A DNA stretch of 64,000 bases from Larix kaempferi (GCA_027924585.1 BSBM01000307.1:12112001-12176000), one strand, 5' to 3'. Counted from the stretch's first letter, positions 9,661 through 23,378 are shown. Translations and numbers: made by a program. The notes: a model not told the origin generated them from the sequence alone.

Positions 9661-12600
9661 TCTCAAATGGACTAAGGAACTGAGAGATCTCATTCTTGGT
9701 AGAAGAACGCATATAATGCACTCAACAAGGTGGAGTTCGTCACATTTTTGGGTCTTTGAACTCTCTTGTTTGCAATACGAAATCCCTTGTCACTCCGCCC
9801 AACAATGACAATCCCATTGATTATAAATGTCATAGAGTTCATTGATGTCCTTAATATCCATAATAAGGATTTAATTGATGTCATGAAGAAAATAAAACAA
9901 ATAGAATGGTAATTAAACTCTTGATATGTTAATTATTTTGTTTATACTTTTCACAATTAGAGTCATCTTTACAACCCCTCTTGATCAGTTATATTTTTTT
10001 ATCTTTACAACTCTTGATGGGATAACTATATTCTTTTATTTTAAATATAATTATATAAATATTATTCTTTTAATCATCAAACGAATCTTTAACTTTAAAA
10101 AATGATCTTTGTAGTGAGTCATATGCTTATCATAAATATTTATCTTATATTTAATATTCACTTCCCCAAGTTAAAAGTTAACTAAAATGCACCTTTTTGG
10201 ACTACCTTAGTGGGAATTCATGTCCCATTATTTGAATGACTATTAAAAAATTGAACTAAAATACAACTTTTTAGATTACCTTCATAGGAATTCATGAAGT
10301 AACTTTCATGGTTTTAGTGGATTTGGGGCATTTTTATTTCTTTTTGGCTTTTGAGTATACTTGGAAACCCAAAATATCTTTGGACTATGGTAAGATCATG
10401 GCTACTGGCTAAACCACAATCCAAGTGGAACCATGAACAAGTCGGTTAAGACCTATCACAGCTGAAAACATAAAAATCGGGTTGTAATAAACATTTAGTA
10501 TAAGCCCAAGAAATCTTGATTTAGAATATTGTGGACTCTTCTTCAGCCAATAAGAACCAAATACTATGCTACCTTTAGAGTGGAATCTATTCCGTTGTAT
10601 CCAATCCCTGCCAAGTTGCTCTGTGTAGTTATGTAAAAACTGTATTTTCCATGAATTTTGCAAGAAAACACATACTGTTAGGTAGGCTTAATCGTACAAG
10701 CCCTAACATTTACAACGTAGAGTTCCCTCCATGGATGTCAGCTATTTTAGACACAATATAAAGTTAATAATGTGTTTATTTTGCAAAGAAACACAGTGGA
10801 CAGTAATCCATAATGGGCACAAACTGGAATTGACTAACAGAGGACAATTAACATTTCACACTTGGATCTTTGCAAACTGTTTATGCTCTATAAAATACTG
10901 ATAAAATGATAAATGTACAGAAAAAACAAGACTTCACTATGTTATTTGTATTACACAGTTGATTTCTTTATACAATCAGCTATTCTTTTTTGTTTGATTT
11001 TGTACAGCTAAAGCACCTAGACTTTTAAGTAAGAGATGGAACTCATTTTAAGAAAAGAATTAAACAGAAAGCTAAACTGAACTGAACCATAAACTGGAAT
11101 TTGATCAATCTGGAACAACTATGAACTGAGTTTAAGTGAAGGTAGCAAAACTCGAAATAAACTAAGATTGGCATATGCATGTTGAAAGCATGCAGGTGCC
11201 CTCCTCTCCGACATAATTGTGCCTCCATCACACTATGTTGTGCACAATAACCTAGGAAAACTATTGCCATAACTGTGCTATATAGACCTGCATTAAATAC
11301 ACTTCCATCTACTCCCGCTGTAGCTGTTGAATCTATGCATCCTGGTGCCGTGGAAAAGGCTATCTGAGTTAAACAAGGTAAAAATCTAACAATTATAACT
11401 TGTTGGAAGTTCAAAATATAAGAAGGAACCTCTTGGACAGATACTTATATTCTTGGATTATCGTTTTGAGTGAAACTATCAGGATTCAATTTAAGCTATT
11501 TAATTCTTCAAGAACTATCCACTCTATGGAAAATTGGGCAGCCATTGTTGGTGAATCAGCGGAGCAATTATTGTCTCTCTCTTTGTGGTGCTAAAGGGTA
11601 GTGCCAGATGGGACCACCTAAGATTTTAGGCTTCCATATTTTGTTTTCATTTCCACTTCATTATTGGAATTCAATTAGCAAAGCCCAGAATAACCTAGTA
11701 AGTGTTTGGTGGTAAATTGAGTTTTCACGAGAGTTCTTAACCCAGAGATGCTGACAGTCAGTGATTTTCTATAATTTTCAGATCTGAAATTACTGAGCAT
11801 ATTGACTAATCTAGAAAAGTGCTCCCAAGCACTTTTGTGAAGAAATAGTTGGGGTTGTATTAATGCTTTTGAGGGATTTTTGTTTGCAGGAAAAGGAGCA
11901 CTTCACTTTATGTATCCTTGAACTCTAAAATTTTGAAACTCCTGCTGCAACACTAACCTTCAAGTACCTTTCCTTGTTAATAAAAAATCCTATACAATTA
12001 AGATCATATCAACAAATATAGGATTGAAAATTCAGAAGACTTAATTAGATGACTCTAGAGTTTATATATTACATGTAACAAATAGATGACTGCTGGGTTT
12101 TGTTTGTAAAAATTGTCTTCATAATTTGCATGTGCTGTTGATGTCTTATTTGAATTTTGTGTTGACAATGATCCCACTATGCATTGATAAAAAATATTTC
12201 GATAGAGAGAAAGAATGTACTGCTCACGATTAGTGAATTCCTCTTCAAGCACAGATATATCTGTTATTATCTCCCTCGTCTGCATCAAACAACAAAAAGT
12301 CAATCACCTACTCTGTATGATTCTAAGAGCCAGAAATTCCTTGTCAACTCACAGTCTACAAAAACTGGGTAACTTCATGCAAAACCTGCTTAAAACATAA
12401 CCTTTGGTTCACACAATAATGCTAAAAGTAAATACCTATATTTTCACATTAGCAGAAGCTAATGAGATTATGAGACATAGACCTGAGAATATGTTAACTT
12501 CTAATGCACACACAAGGCATGCAAAATTGGATTAGCATATATATGGATGTCTGTGCTTTCCCTAAAATACTCATCAAAATCAAAGAGTATTTCATACATG

Positions 12601-12687
12601 AACATCATCATATAAGCATGACTACGCTTTGCCTCAACCTTGAAGTCATGTTGAATAGATTATCAATTAACAACAATACTAGGTTCC
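9661..12687. other. Intergenic region without recognised genes
   Basis: Only short ORFs without family resemblance occur. The longest is on the minus strand at 11043-11414 and has no recognisable domain. Nothing else could be supported. Confidence 0.45.
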
Positions 12688-13230
12688 TTTTTAACACAGT
12701 TTTTTGTACACAATTTCCTGCCTGCCTTTTTAATAAGACTCGTCTTGCAGTATCCTATACTCTGTTTTCCATGTTCTTTCCAATATCTGTTGAAGAATTT
12801 GTTTCCTGTACACAATTCCTATACATAATTAAACTCTCTTCCCTTTCATTTGCATGCTTCAAGGTTAACATAATAGATAACAGAATCCAACTAGCTTATT
12901 TTTTAACACGGTTTTCTGTACACAATTTCCTGCTTGCATTTTTAATAAGACTCATCTTGCAGTATCATATACTCTGGTTTCCATATTCTGTCAAATATCT
13001 GTTGAAGAATTTGTTTTTTGTACACAATGCCTATGCATCATTAATCTCTCTTCCCTTTCACTTGCATGCTTCAAGGTTAACATAATATATAACAGAATCC
13101 AAGTAGCTTCTTTTTAACACGGTTTTCTGTACACAATTTCCTGCATGCTTTTTTAATACGACTCGTCTTGTAGTATCCTATACTCTGTTTTCCATGTTCT
13201 GTTGAATATCTGTTGAAGAGAATTTGTTTT
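12688..13230. repeat. About 212-bp tandem repeat, 2.6 copies
   Basis: Copies begin with TTTTTAACAC at 12688, 12900 and 13111. The third is cut at about 13230. Each holds TGTACACAATTTCCTGC, a TCTTGNAGTATC block and, near its end, CTTCAAGGTTAACATAATA. Copies differ by scattered substitutions and small indels, so the array is not fresh. ORFs crossing it on either strand (for example 12504-13085) are repeat artefacts. Confidence 0.88.
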
Positions 13231-13552
13231 AGGGAAGGATTTGCTTGAGAAGGCAAGGTACAGGAATGGACATCTACTGTTACATAGAAATTAGAAATTA
13301 ATTTAACTAGCAGAAAATAATGTGACTTACAGTTTCTTCTAGTAAAAACCAAAACATAAAAGTAGCTTTTGAATTTGCATTGCACAACACACCTATGGTT
13401 TATAAATAACAGTGCTGCACAAGGACATGTTCCCAGTGGTAGGGGATGCACTCTCCATGCTCCTGGTAAGTGGATAGTCCAAGGGGGATGTTTCCTCATG
13501 TCTCCTTTTGGGGAAACACAATAGGGAACATCCCCCTCAAAGAAGAGACATT

Positions 13553-13650
13553 CCCATGTTCCCTTTTTACCAAAGTCCATTGTTTTGAAGTTTGAACACC
13601 CCCCATGTTCCCTTTTTACCGAAGTCCACTGTTTTGAAGTTTGAACACCC
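13553..13650. repeat. 49-bp tandem duplication
   Basis: 13553-13601 is repeated at 13602-13650 with two substitutions. The unit runs from CCCATGTTCCC to TTTGAACACCC. Confidence 0.9.
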
Positions 13651-16142
13651 CCCACCCTGCTGGTAATACCAAATTCTCAAATAAAAGTTGAAATTCTACT
13701 TTATATTTCTTTAAAGCAAACAAAAAGGAGCATATCAACTATTACTCAGTGCTGCAAATATCTCTGATTTCTCTCGAGTTTTTCAAGTTGCCAATTTTTC
13801 CGATATTTTCATAATTCTTCAAGTCTAAGTTTCTTCTTGCCAATATTTTCTGATATTTTTCCCAATATTCCCGATAAATTTCTTTGCGGACCCTAGGCTA
13901 TATATTCCCTGAAACGTTGTTTGCAACAATGATTTTACTTAAATTCTTAGCATTATCATTATTTGTTCCAGGATTTTTGAGAGTGGTTTGGACTCAACTT
14001 TCAACTTCATTGAATTTCATATCCCATTCAGAATTAAGAAGTCTTAAAACAGTTTTCGGGACTTTAGGATTGGCAAGATTGCGGCATTTCCATTGAGTTG
14101 CTATCTTGTATGAGGGTAATGGGATTGGCATGTAATCAAGAGAACCAAGCCCTCTATGTACCCCCGATTTTGGTGGTATTGATTGCTGAACTCCCTACCA
14201 TGATTTTAGTGTACCCTTCTCTCAAGCCAAAATCAATAATTAGGCATGTTAATCTTTTTCTACCATATTTCAAGGCCTGGATTAGGCAGTTCCATCAAAA
14301 TTGGGCAATGTTGACTGATGTCCCTGGAGGATTGAGATAAATGCAAAGGCTAGACAAGGAGGCAAAGGGTGATAACAATGACAAGGATCACAATATAAGT
14401 GATGGTTTTGTTGATATGTAGTTATTTGTTGTAGCATGATGTTTTTGGACTATAGAGGTCATTTAGAGCCTGAAAATCTATGTATTTCAATTTGTATATG
14501 TATCACAATTCGCACTCACTGCCGTTTTGCTATATTCACACTTAGTACTACATGTTATATAAATGAGCAAACTTTGGATATTTGGTGTCCAATGGTTTTG
14601 GAATTCACATTGATGTATATATATGTAAATAATTTTCATATTTTATGTATATTTTAGTAGATCGGTTCAACAGCCAGTTTTGGTTCCATACTGGTCATTT
14701 TGATAACTTCGGTGACATGCAATACTGAATGTTATTGACACATTGTTATGTATAAGATTTCGATGAATTATGTTACAGTTTTCATATATTTTAATTTGTA
14801 TTTCTTAGTACTTCGCATGACGTCCCTTGTGTCATTGACCCCAACATTCCCTATGATACCCTAGAATTTGGGGAGTGCTTCCACACATCCCCTAGATGCA
14901 TTTTCCCACTCCCTTGTCCCAAAAACCAGATGGAACATTGAAAAATAATAATTTCATATACATCATTTGACCACTTTCATATAAAAAATTTAAATATTCT
15001 AACAATATTCAATTTTATTAAGATATATTTTACTGTTTTGATATATCTTAAGTTGAAATGCAGTAACATATTCCTTCCTTTATCATTCGGTAAATGCATG
15101 GCAATGTACAAATACATTTACAACCATATGAATTTATACATATTATAATAGAAAATTTTAGAGGAAGCACAATTTTTTTTTTCTATGCAACAAGCAAGCA
15201 TAACTAAATATGTTTGATGCACCAAGGCAGAATTTCAACTACCTGAGAGGCAAAATGATGGTGTCCTGGTGAAATGGCACTTGAAGCTCAACCCATGGCT
15301 CTTTCAAGAGTATTCCGCATTGATTTTTAATATTCCAAACACATCTGTAGTTCTTCAACCTAACAATTTAGCACAATCCAACATAAGAAGCATAATAAAC
15401 TCTAAGCATTCCAAAAATATTGTTAATGCAGAAAAGGTTATGTGTAACTAGCAGAAAAATATATTGGAGCTCAGATTTCAATTATATCCCGATAGACATG
15501 GGATCATAATCTACATAAACATAATAGAAAAATGGTAATAACTATGTCCTACCAATCATATTATTCATGGATATTCGAGAGACTGTCACTGCTGAATTGA
15601 TAATAAGTTATTCACATATGGCTAAGGTGGAGGTGTGCCTCATGGATTTAAGGTGTGTGTCCCCCAACACACTTATGTAGTCAATTGGTGGGGTAGTTAC
15701 AGGTTTCGGCATTGTATGGCCAATGGCTTTCTCTTTGGCAGTGTAGGTACCATATTTTGCTACTCCCATGTAATACGTCCCGTGTTTGGTGAAGGAAAGA
15801 TGGGATCCTCTGTAATGTTTGCAATGGAGACCATGCTTCTCCCTTACATGGACCTTTGTGCTTCTATGGGGAAGCTTTATAATTTTTTGTTTAGTTAGTT
15901 CCAAGTTCTTTGCTTGCAGGTTGCTAGTTTCAGGCTTTGGCTTTGTACCTATGTGCTACTAGGTGGCATGCCTTTTGCCATCCCTTTCTCGTAATATGCT
16001 CCTGTATCTTTTTACCTGCACTGCATTGGTTTATTAATAGATATAAGAAGCATATCCCAAAACATTATCCAATTCATACTAGAAATGTCAACTCCTCAAC
16101 CACCGGGTGAAAATATTACAGAAAAACTTTTAATTGGTAAAA
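13651..16142. other. Intergenic region without recognised genes
   Basis: Short ORFs around 13884-14340 and 15608-15904 have no recognisable domain. Patches with GGGGA/TCCCC words at about 13430-13530 and 14820-14940 look alike, but I could not establish a terminal inverted repeat. Confidence 0.4.
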
Positions 16143-16300
16143 CCTTAGGTCTAGGTGCATGTTCAAGGGGATCTAATGTGTCAAAAAATATTGCACTAGC
16201 TCCATACAGATGAAATAAATCCTTGGGTCCAAGTGCATGTTCAAGGGGATCTAATATGTCAAAAAAGATTGCACCTAGCTCCATACAGATGAAATAAATC
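16143..16300. repeat. About 78-bp tandem duplication
   Basis: Copies at 16143-16220 and 16221-16300 share GTGCATGTTCAAGGGGATC and CTCCATACAGATGAAATAAA, with a few substitutions and small insertions. Confidence 0.88.
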
Positions 16301-16427
16301 CTTGTAGAGGAAAAGGAGGGAAAACATGTCACAAGCACAAATCAAACATGTGTGGGGAGGATAACACTCTTTTGCTTTGTTTGGAAAGTTTTGGACCCCG
16401 AAAACTACTCTACATGGCTAGAGATCA

Positions 16428-17763
16428 CACAGCAAAAGCATAAGAAAGGGTGAATAAATACACACTTTTTGTGGGAGAAATGGTTTACCTTAATTATTTA
16501 ATAAAGTTGCTTTAAAGATTATTCTTGTATGTTTTAATGCGTGTTTGATAAACTAATTATGTGAAAATCGAGTATAATTGAGCAGGTCCAGGTACACTAA
16601 AGGACAAACACGTAGATCAAGCAGAAGACTGAGAGATCATGCAAAGCTCAACGCCTTTTTCCTAATTTCTAGAGAGAACACCTGTTCAAACAGAATCGAC
16701 ATTTAGACATATAAGTTAGGTCGAAGATTAGAGGCATATATATACGGGCCTCTCGGCTAGCGAGAGGATCCTGTTGCCATTTTTTAGAATCATTATTTTA
16801 CGTTTTTGTACTGTGAGATACTTTGAGTTACAGACTTTTGTTAAACTATGAAGCTGCTATTTTGAAATAAGAGATTGGATGTTTCTTTCCATTCAGCGTA
16901 CATAAGTTTCTTTCACTCCTGAGTACAGGTTGGAGAGGGCCCCTCCAACACGTAAGTCAGGAGATCTCACTGTTCAGGTAATTTTCCATTATGTGTTTTA
17001 CATTGATTGAAATCTATATTGCATATGAAAGCATTTGAATGGTGTTCTGATTCCGTAGTATTTTATAATGCATTCTGTAGTTCGGCAATGATGTCTCAGT
17101 AGTCCTGTAACAGCATTCTTCCAACGTACATTTTAAGCATCTATTTCCTTATGTATTCGTATTGCTTTCGAAATAATGAGCCAGATATTAAAGCTTATGC
17201 ATTCCCTCATTGTCATGGTGGTTCATAAAGATTGCTTACTTTCAATACTGTGGTTAATTGATGATAGTTACCTCTTAAAGTTCTGATCGTTTCATAGCAT
17301 TAGATAATAGCGTTCTGAATTTGGTTTTGGAAATTGAATAGGTTAGACCAGAATTCTAGTTTTATGCATTTGATTGACTACAATTGCTTCTTAGATTAAA
17401 AGATCCAACCTTCCTTATTATTATAATAGATCTGCTAAGTTTTCAGTATTCACTTTCATAAGTTTAAATTCCCTATTCTCAGCAAGTAAATTATTAGGAA
17501 AATAATTCTCACTTTCATCATTTAATTTCTTTAATATAGATTTACCGTCTTCACTATTTGAACTTCTTAGTATAAGTATTTTTCACCCATAGATTAGGCA
17601 ACCTCTAAACACTAATACCAATACCCAATCGCGACAAAGACAATCCTATAAGAGCACAGATAGTGCCTGCACCTCTGAAGTTTGTATGTCCACCCGAGTT
17701 GATAATTAAAGTAGGCTCTTAGTCCAACTGCCCTCATTAGGCATCCATACTGAGAGCTCATCA
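16428..17763 (+). repeat. 5' LTR of element A (5' truncated)
   Basis: The LTR ends CTCATCA at 17757-17763, the inverse of the TGATGAG start seen in the 3' LTR at 26963. A TATA-like ATATATATA at 16736-16744 is followed by a perfect short hairpin (16749-16767). The first bases shared with the 3' LTR are at 16428; upstream sequence is unrelated. The corresponding complete LTR in element C is about 1375 bp. Confidence 0.88.
16736..16767 (+). promoter_or_regulatory. LTR TATA box and adjacent hairpin
   Basis: ATATATATA (16736-16744) is followed four bases later by CCTCTCGGCTAGCGAGAGG (16749-16767), a 7-bp perfect stem. The same arrangement occurs in both LTRs of element B and in element C. Transcription should begin near the hairpin, so it would lie at or near the 5' end of the RNA. 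That start position is inferred, not shown. Confidence 0.65.
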
Positions 17764-17768
17764 CTTTT

Positions 17769-17786
17769 TGGCGCCGTTGCCGGGGA
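17769..17786 (+). other. Primer binding site, tRNA-Asp type
   Basis: TGGCGCCGTTGCCGGGGA lies 5 nt after the LTR end. It is complementary to the 3' end of plant tRNA-Asp, the primer known for Athila-type elements. Confidence 0.9.
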
Positions 17787-17883
17787 GGTGCTAAATCTTT
17801 TAGGAGACATGTCCAAAAAAAAAAAATGAACAAAAAGAAAAAAATCCATAAACCCTGAAAAAAAAGCACACAAAGATTTTGCC

Positions 17884-17910
17884 ATGAATGCCTCGTCGAC
17901 AGAGGGATAG
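17884..17910 (+). other. Overlapping upstream mini-ORF at gag start
   Basis: An ATG four bases before the gag ATG opens an 8-codon frame (MNASSTEG, stop) overlapping the gag start in another frame. The same ATG pair and 8-codon frame occur in element B at 47544-47518. Confidence 0.5.
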
Positions 17911-19205
17911 ATTTGGATGCTTTCTTCCCTCCTGTCCTATGAGCAGCAACAGTTCTAATAGCTCTCAATTCGAATTCCTTCATTCGGAAGAAGAAACTAA
18001 TTCGAGCTTCGACCCAAACTTAGACAACTTCTTTGATAGTTCTAGCTCCAACACTACTATGACAAAAGAAGCTAAAGAACCTAGGGAACTGTTCACTTTT
18101 CCCATCAGTATACCTCTTGGAGATGCCAGGATGAAGAACAGCAATCCTAACAATCTACCAAATTTCCATGTTCTGACTTAGAATATCCTGACACATTCCT
18201 GTTTGAGTTTGAGGTAGTCTGCAGATCATTTGATTACACTATTGATGCACAAAAGCTGAGGCTTTTCCCTTCCACACTGAAAGACTTATCACTTAGGTGG
18301 TTCATGGGCCTTGAAGGGAACATTATTTTTAGTTGGGACCAAATGAAACAAACATTTTTAGAAAAATATAGGGACTACTGCAAGGCCAAGGATACAAGGG
18401 ATGAAATCTTTAGGATGCAACAAGGAGAACGAGAATCATTAGAAGATTATGCCCAAATATTTCAACTCAGCTACAAACGAGCCAGTCATTGCACCTTAGA
18501 TCCTGAATCACTAAAACGTGTCCTTCTTATAGGTGTAAAAGAAGAGAATTTTGAATTCTTAAACCTTCTGGGAGATGGAGATATATTCCAGAAATCTTTT
18601 GACCAAATCCTACAAATCTTCAAAAACTACTCTAGATCTAGGAAAAGTAAGAATGGGGCAAGGGATACACACACACTTACTGGTGGGTCAGCATATTCAG
18701 GACCAACCCTCACAAAATCTGATTTAGGAAACCTGCTAGATGACATGAAGACCGGCATCTTACAATCTCTGGCCATGCAACTTGATGCACTTCAAAATAA
18801 AAGGAAACAAGATGAAATTAATCAAGCCTTGGCAGTATTTTGTCCTCGTTGTGGAAAGAATCATGAGAAGGGGTAGTGCACACTAAACACCATTGAAATA
18901 TGTGGCCTCTGCACTGGTGATCACTCTACTAGCAAGTGTCCCCTCTTTCCCTCCTGCAAAGCTGCTATTCAAGAACCCACAACTGAGGGTGCAATAGAAC
19001 AACTCTGCTTTGTGAATCAAAGGAGGAATAATTTTCCTAGACCTTACCAACCCAACAACCAACATTACTACAATCAGGGAAATAACCAACAGAATTGGAA
19101 CTCTGTACCAGCCCCATGGCCATCTCAACAAAATCCAAATCAGTGGTAGCAAAACCAACCATATCAGCAATCGTATTACCCACAATCCTACCCCTCTTAC
19201 CCCCA
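17888..19205 (+). pseudogene. Gag of element A (capsid plus zinc knuckles), frameshifted
   Basis: The start MPRRQRDR matches element B, which fixes the ATG at 17888. The frame shifts near 18174; the capsid domain continues at about 18175-18640 (RWFMGLEGN, LEKYRDYCKAKDTRDE, SLEDYAQ). The first zinc knuckle, CPRCGKNHEKG-stop-C, is cut by a TAG at 18874-18876 in place of a Gln codon, and a second knuckle CGLCTGDHSTSKC follows at about 18903. A Gln/Pro-rich linker carries another stop at 19147-19149 and a second frameshift near 19203. Gag would form the virus-like particle; this copy cannot. Gag and pol were ancestrally one frame, as shown by element B. Confidence 0.88.
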
Positions 19206-22200
19206 CCTTTTGCTCAACCTAACACAAATTATGGCAATCCATATCCTTATTCATCATTGAATTGGAGAGATCCATTACATCAGCAGCAGACACTCATCAT
19301 TCCACCGCCACCACCAAATCAACCACCCCCCAGACCTCCACCAATTCCTGCCCAGCCAATCCCAAACCCTAACAACAACAAGCCAGGGCAGCAACAAGCC
19401 TACAATACTAAAACGATGCAATTTCCCACTTATGTAGTAGATACTGTGTAAATAAACGAGATTAACTTAAGGTCTAGAAAAACGATGCAAAATACACCTA
19501 CGCAGAATATACAAGAACCTGAGACCCATGAGCAAATGACACAACCTCATGTCTAGCATCCTGATGAGCCAAACCCTCCGGAGGAAGAAATTCGACCACT
19601 CACACGAAGTAGAAACCCTCCATTCCCTGAAAAGCTTGTACAAAGTACCAAAGATGAAAAGGAAAACACAATTCTGAATAAACTGAAGCACTTGAATATC
19701 CAAATTCCCATCTTGCAGGCCATCAGAGATGTACCCATCTGCAACAAATTCATTAAAGAAAATTGTTTGAAAAGACCTAGAAGGAGAAAGCGTGACCCAC
19801 CAATGATCAATGTAGTGGGACAATTAGCAGATCTAATGCTAGGTATCGTTGTTAACCCCAAATACCTAAATCCAGGAAGCCTTGTGGTCAACGTAAACAT
19901 CAATAACAGACAGATAGACAAAAGCTTAATTGATTTGGGAGCTTCTATAAATGTAATGACCAAGGATACTATGATACACCTAGGACTCCAATCAATGGTC
20001 AGACCTACGACCACAATACTCCATCTAGCAGACACATCCACTATGAGACCTGAAGGAATGCTCGAAGACATAATAATCAATATAGAATCCTGGGAATACC
20101 CATCTGATTTCATAGTAATCGAAGTGAAAAGCAAACTTAGTGGATACCCTATAATACACGGAAGACCCTGACTTGCAACTGCAGATGCTTACATAGGGTG
20201 CAGATCACGCAACATGATGATCATCAGTGGCCAATCTAGGAAACAAATCACGATCTACCCACCGGCTAGGAAATATTCAGACTTAGAATATCAAAACTGG
20301 ACTGATGATTATAATGACACACCAAATCAAAACATAAGACCTGTCCTTACAATTGATGTTGCATTAACACTAAAAGCCATAGATGAAGATGGTCATATAG
20401 ATAGGTTTATACAAAATGAATCTTCTAACAATGATGGTCTTCAAAGGTTTTTTGACACAGACCAGCAAGAAGAAGGCGAATGTTCAAACCAGGACTTGCA
20501 TAAAATGTGGGCAGAAGTGAAATCTTTGGAAGCACAATCAGAAAAAGCAAAGACTGTGGAAATTATACCTGGAAAGACAGTCAACATTAATTCCAATCTA
20601 AAGCCAGAGCAAGAAAAGCAGCTAATGAAGGTACTAACAGAACATAATAGAGCTTTTGCATGGACATATGCATACATGAAAGGAATCCATCTTGATACCT
20701 GTAAGCATTACATTTACATCAAGGAAGGTTCTATTCCTATAAGACAACCACAAAGGAGGCTCAAACCAGCGTTGAAGGGCATAGTCAAAGCTGAACTACA
20801 AAAGTTATTAGATGCAGGGTTCATCTACCCCATCTCTGATAGTGAATGGGTATCACCACGGTCATAGTGCCTAAAAAAGGAGGCAAATGGAGAATTTGTG
20901 TGGACTACCGTGAGCTCAATAAAGCAACCAAGAAGGATTACTTTCCTCTCCCATTTATAGACCAAGTGCTAGATACATTAGCAAGAACAAGTTTTTCTCC
21001 TTCTTGGATGGGTTCAGCGGTTACAATCAAATCCTCATTCACCCAGATGACCAGGACAAGACAACCTTCACATGCCCATGGGGTACTTATGCCTACAGAG
21101 TGCTTCCATTTGGACTCTACAATGCCCCGACAACCTTTCAGAGGGCCATTCTAAGCATCTTTTCCGATTTTATAAATGATCAAATGGAAGTCTTTATGGA
21201 CGATTTCACACCCTATGGCAAACAATTCGACCAAGCATTGACCCATCTTGAATTGGTGTTAAAAAAATGTATTGAGATGAGCCTATGTCTGAGCAATGAC
21301 AAATGCAGAATGTTAATGGAAGAAGGCATCGTTCTCGGACACCATATATCACTGAGGGGGATAGAGGTTGATCAAGCAAAAGTTTCAGTAATCAAAACGC
21401 TGCCACCACCTATTAAACAAAGGGATGTGAGAAGTTTTCTTGGACAAACAGGGTACTATAGGATATTTATTGAAAATTATAGCAGGATTGTTGCCCCATT
21501 GTTTGGACTTCTCACAAAAGACACTGAGTTCATATGGACAAACCATTGCATGACAGCATTTAATAACCTTAAGGAGAAAACAATTATAGCTCCAGTACTC
21601 CAAGGACCAGACTGGGCACTTCCATTCCACATCCACTCAGATGCATCAGATAAAGCAATTGGGTTTGTCCTTGGACAAGAAAAAGAGAAGAAGCCCTATG
21701 CAATATATTATATCAGTAAAAATTTGGTAGGGGCAGAATTAAATTACACTGTTACAGAGAAGGAATTTTTGGTTGTCATACATTCCATTAATAAATTCAG
21801 GCACTATATCACTGGTTACCAAGTTTTTGTTCATACAGACCATTCAGGCATAATAAATCTCATGAACAAACCCAACACAAGTGCTAGGGTCATCAGATGG
21901 TTGTTGCTCCTCTAAGAGTTTGACATTACAATTTTAGACAAGCCAGGAAAACACAATGTGATGGCTAACTTTCTATCTAGGCTGACACATGGATAAGACA
22001 GTGAAGTAATCAATGACAGTTTTCCAGATGAGCATCTTTTTGCCATATCTACAAGAAGCCCATGGTTTGCTGACATAGCAAACTATTTAGTGTCTGGAAA
22101 GTTTCCAGAACATTACAGTCATAAAGAAAAGACAAAAGTAATAAGGCAAAGTGCCACATACACGTGGATAGAAGGCATGATCTTCAAACAGGGACCAGAT

Positions 22201-23378
22201 TAGATACTCAGAAGGTGCATTAGAGAAGATGAGGTGTATGACATAATGCATGCCACACACAATGAACCATGTGGAGGACACTATGCTGCAAAGAGGACAG
22301 CCCATAAAATCTTGTAGACAGGGTATTATTGGCCAACACTCCACAAGGATACTTACGAATATGTTTCACACTGTGATGATTGCCAAAGAATGGGGAAACC
22401 AACACAAAAACAAGAAATGCCACTCCATCCACAAATCTCCTTGAAGGCATTCGAAAAATGGGGACTTGAATTTGTCGGTCCAATCAACCCACAATCTAAT
22501 CAAAAAAGCTATATCCTGGTATGCACTGACTACCTTACAAAGTGGACTGAGGTAGCAGCACTGGCTGCAGCAAATGAAACCAACGTGGCCAAATTCTTCA
22601 CTGAACAAATCTTTCACAGGTTTGGGGTACCAAGAGAACTAGTTTCTGATCAGGGCCCACAATTTACATCAAATCTAATAGAAGACTTGCTAAAAGGAAC
22701 AATGTAAAGCACAGACAGTCATCCTCCTATCACCCTCAAGCAAATGGTCAAGCTGAGGTAACCAACAGAGAGTTAGAGAGAATTTTGACAAAAACTGTCC
22801 AACTCCACAAAAGGGATTGGGCTGACAGACTTAGTGAGGCAGTTTGGGCTTACAATACTACATGGAAGACAACTACAGGATTCACACCTTATGAACTAGT
22901 CTATGGAAAGAAAGTCATGCTGCCAATTGAATTTGAAATAAAGACATTAAGAATAGCAGCAGAATTAAATATGGAGCTATCAGAGATACAACAAGAACGC
23001 ATGCTGCAGTTGAATCAACTGGATGAATAGCGCCAGCAAGCACTTGCCCATACTGAAATCATCCAGCAACAAAGAAAGAAGTGGCATGACAAGCACCTAA
23101 AGGATAAGAAGTTCAAGGAAGGCGACTGGGCACTACTTTATGACTCCAGATTTCACACATTCAAGGGGAAGCTAACATCTAGATAGCTTGGACCTTACAT
23201 AATTCAAAAGATCTATGAAAATGGAGCTATAAGGATTATTACAATAAATGAAGAGGAGTTCCCCATGATAGTGAATGGACATCGACTAAAACTTTACAAT
23301 AAGCCATAGTCAAAAGAAGAGTTTACACAGGTGCTCTACCAGCAACAATTGATACTGATAGAGAACGTAGAAAATTAG
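19206..23378 (+). pseudogene. Pol of element A: protease, RT, RNase H, integrase; broken
   Basis: Domains in order: aspartic protease with DLGASINVM at about 19932; reverse transcriptase from about 20680 with [20 protein letters not shown] and the catalytic FMDDF at about 21196; RNase H with SDASDKAIG at about 21640 and THLEL/TDHS blocks; integrase with an HHCC zinc finger (CGGHYAAKR, CDDCQRMGK) at about 22240-22400, core Asp residues in FVGP..CTDY and VSDQGPQF, and the Glu region after 22750. Frameshifts lie near 20860, 20983 and 22693. Stops include 19449-19451, 20169-20171, 21913-21915, 22315-22317, 23028-23030 and 23308-23310. FMDDF and the SIFSDF block fit the Athila branch. Confidence 0.9.

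Noticed and set aside
13884-14340. Possible hAT transposase C-terminal fragment
   Set aside because: A few words were suggestive in one frame, but no motif order could be confirmed.
13430-14940. DNA transposon bounded by the GGGGA-rich patches at 13430 and 14820
   Set aside because: The patches share words, but no consistent inverted repeat or target duplication could be aligned by eye.
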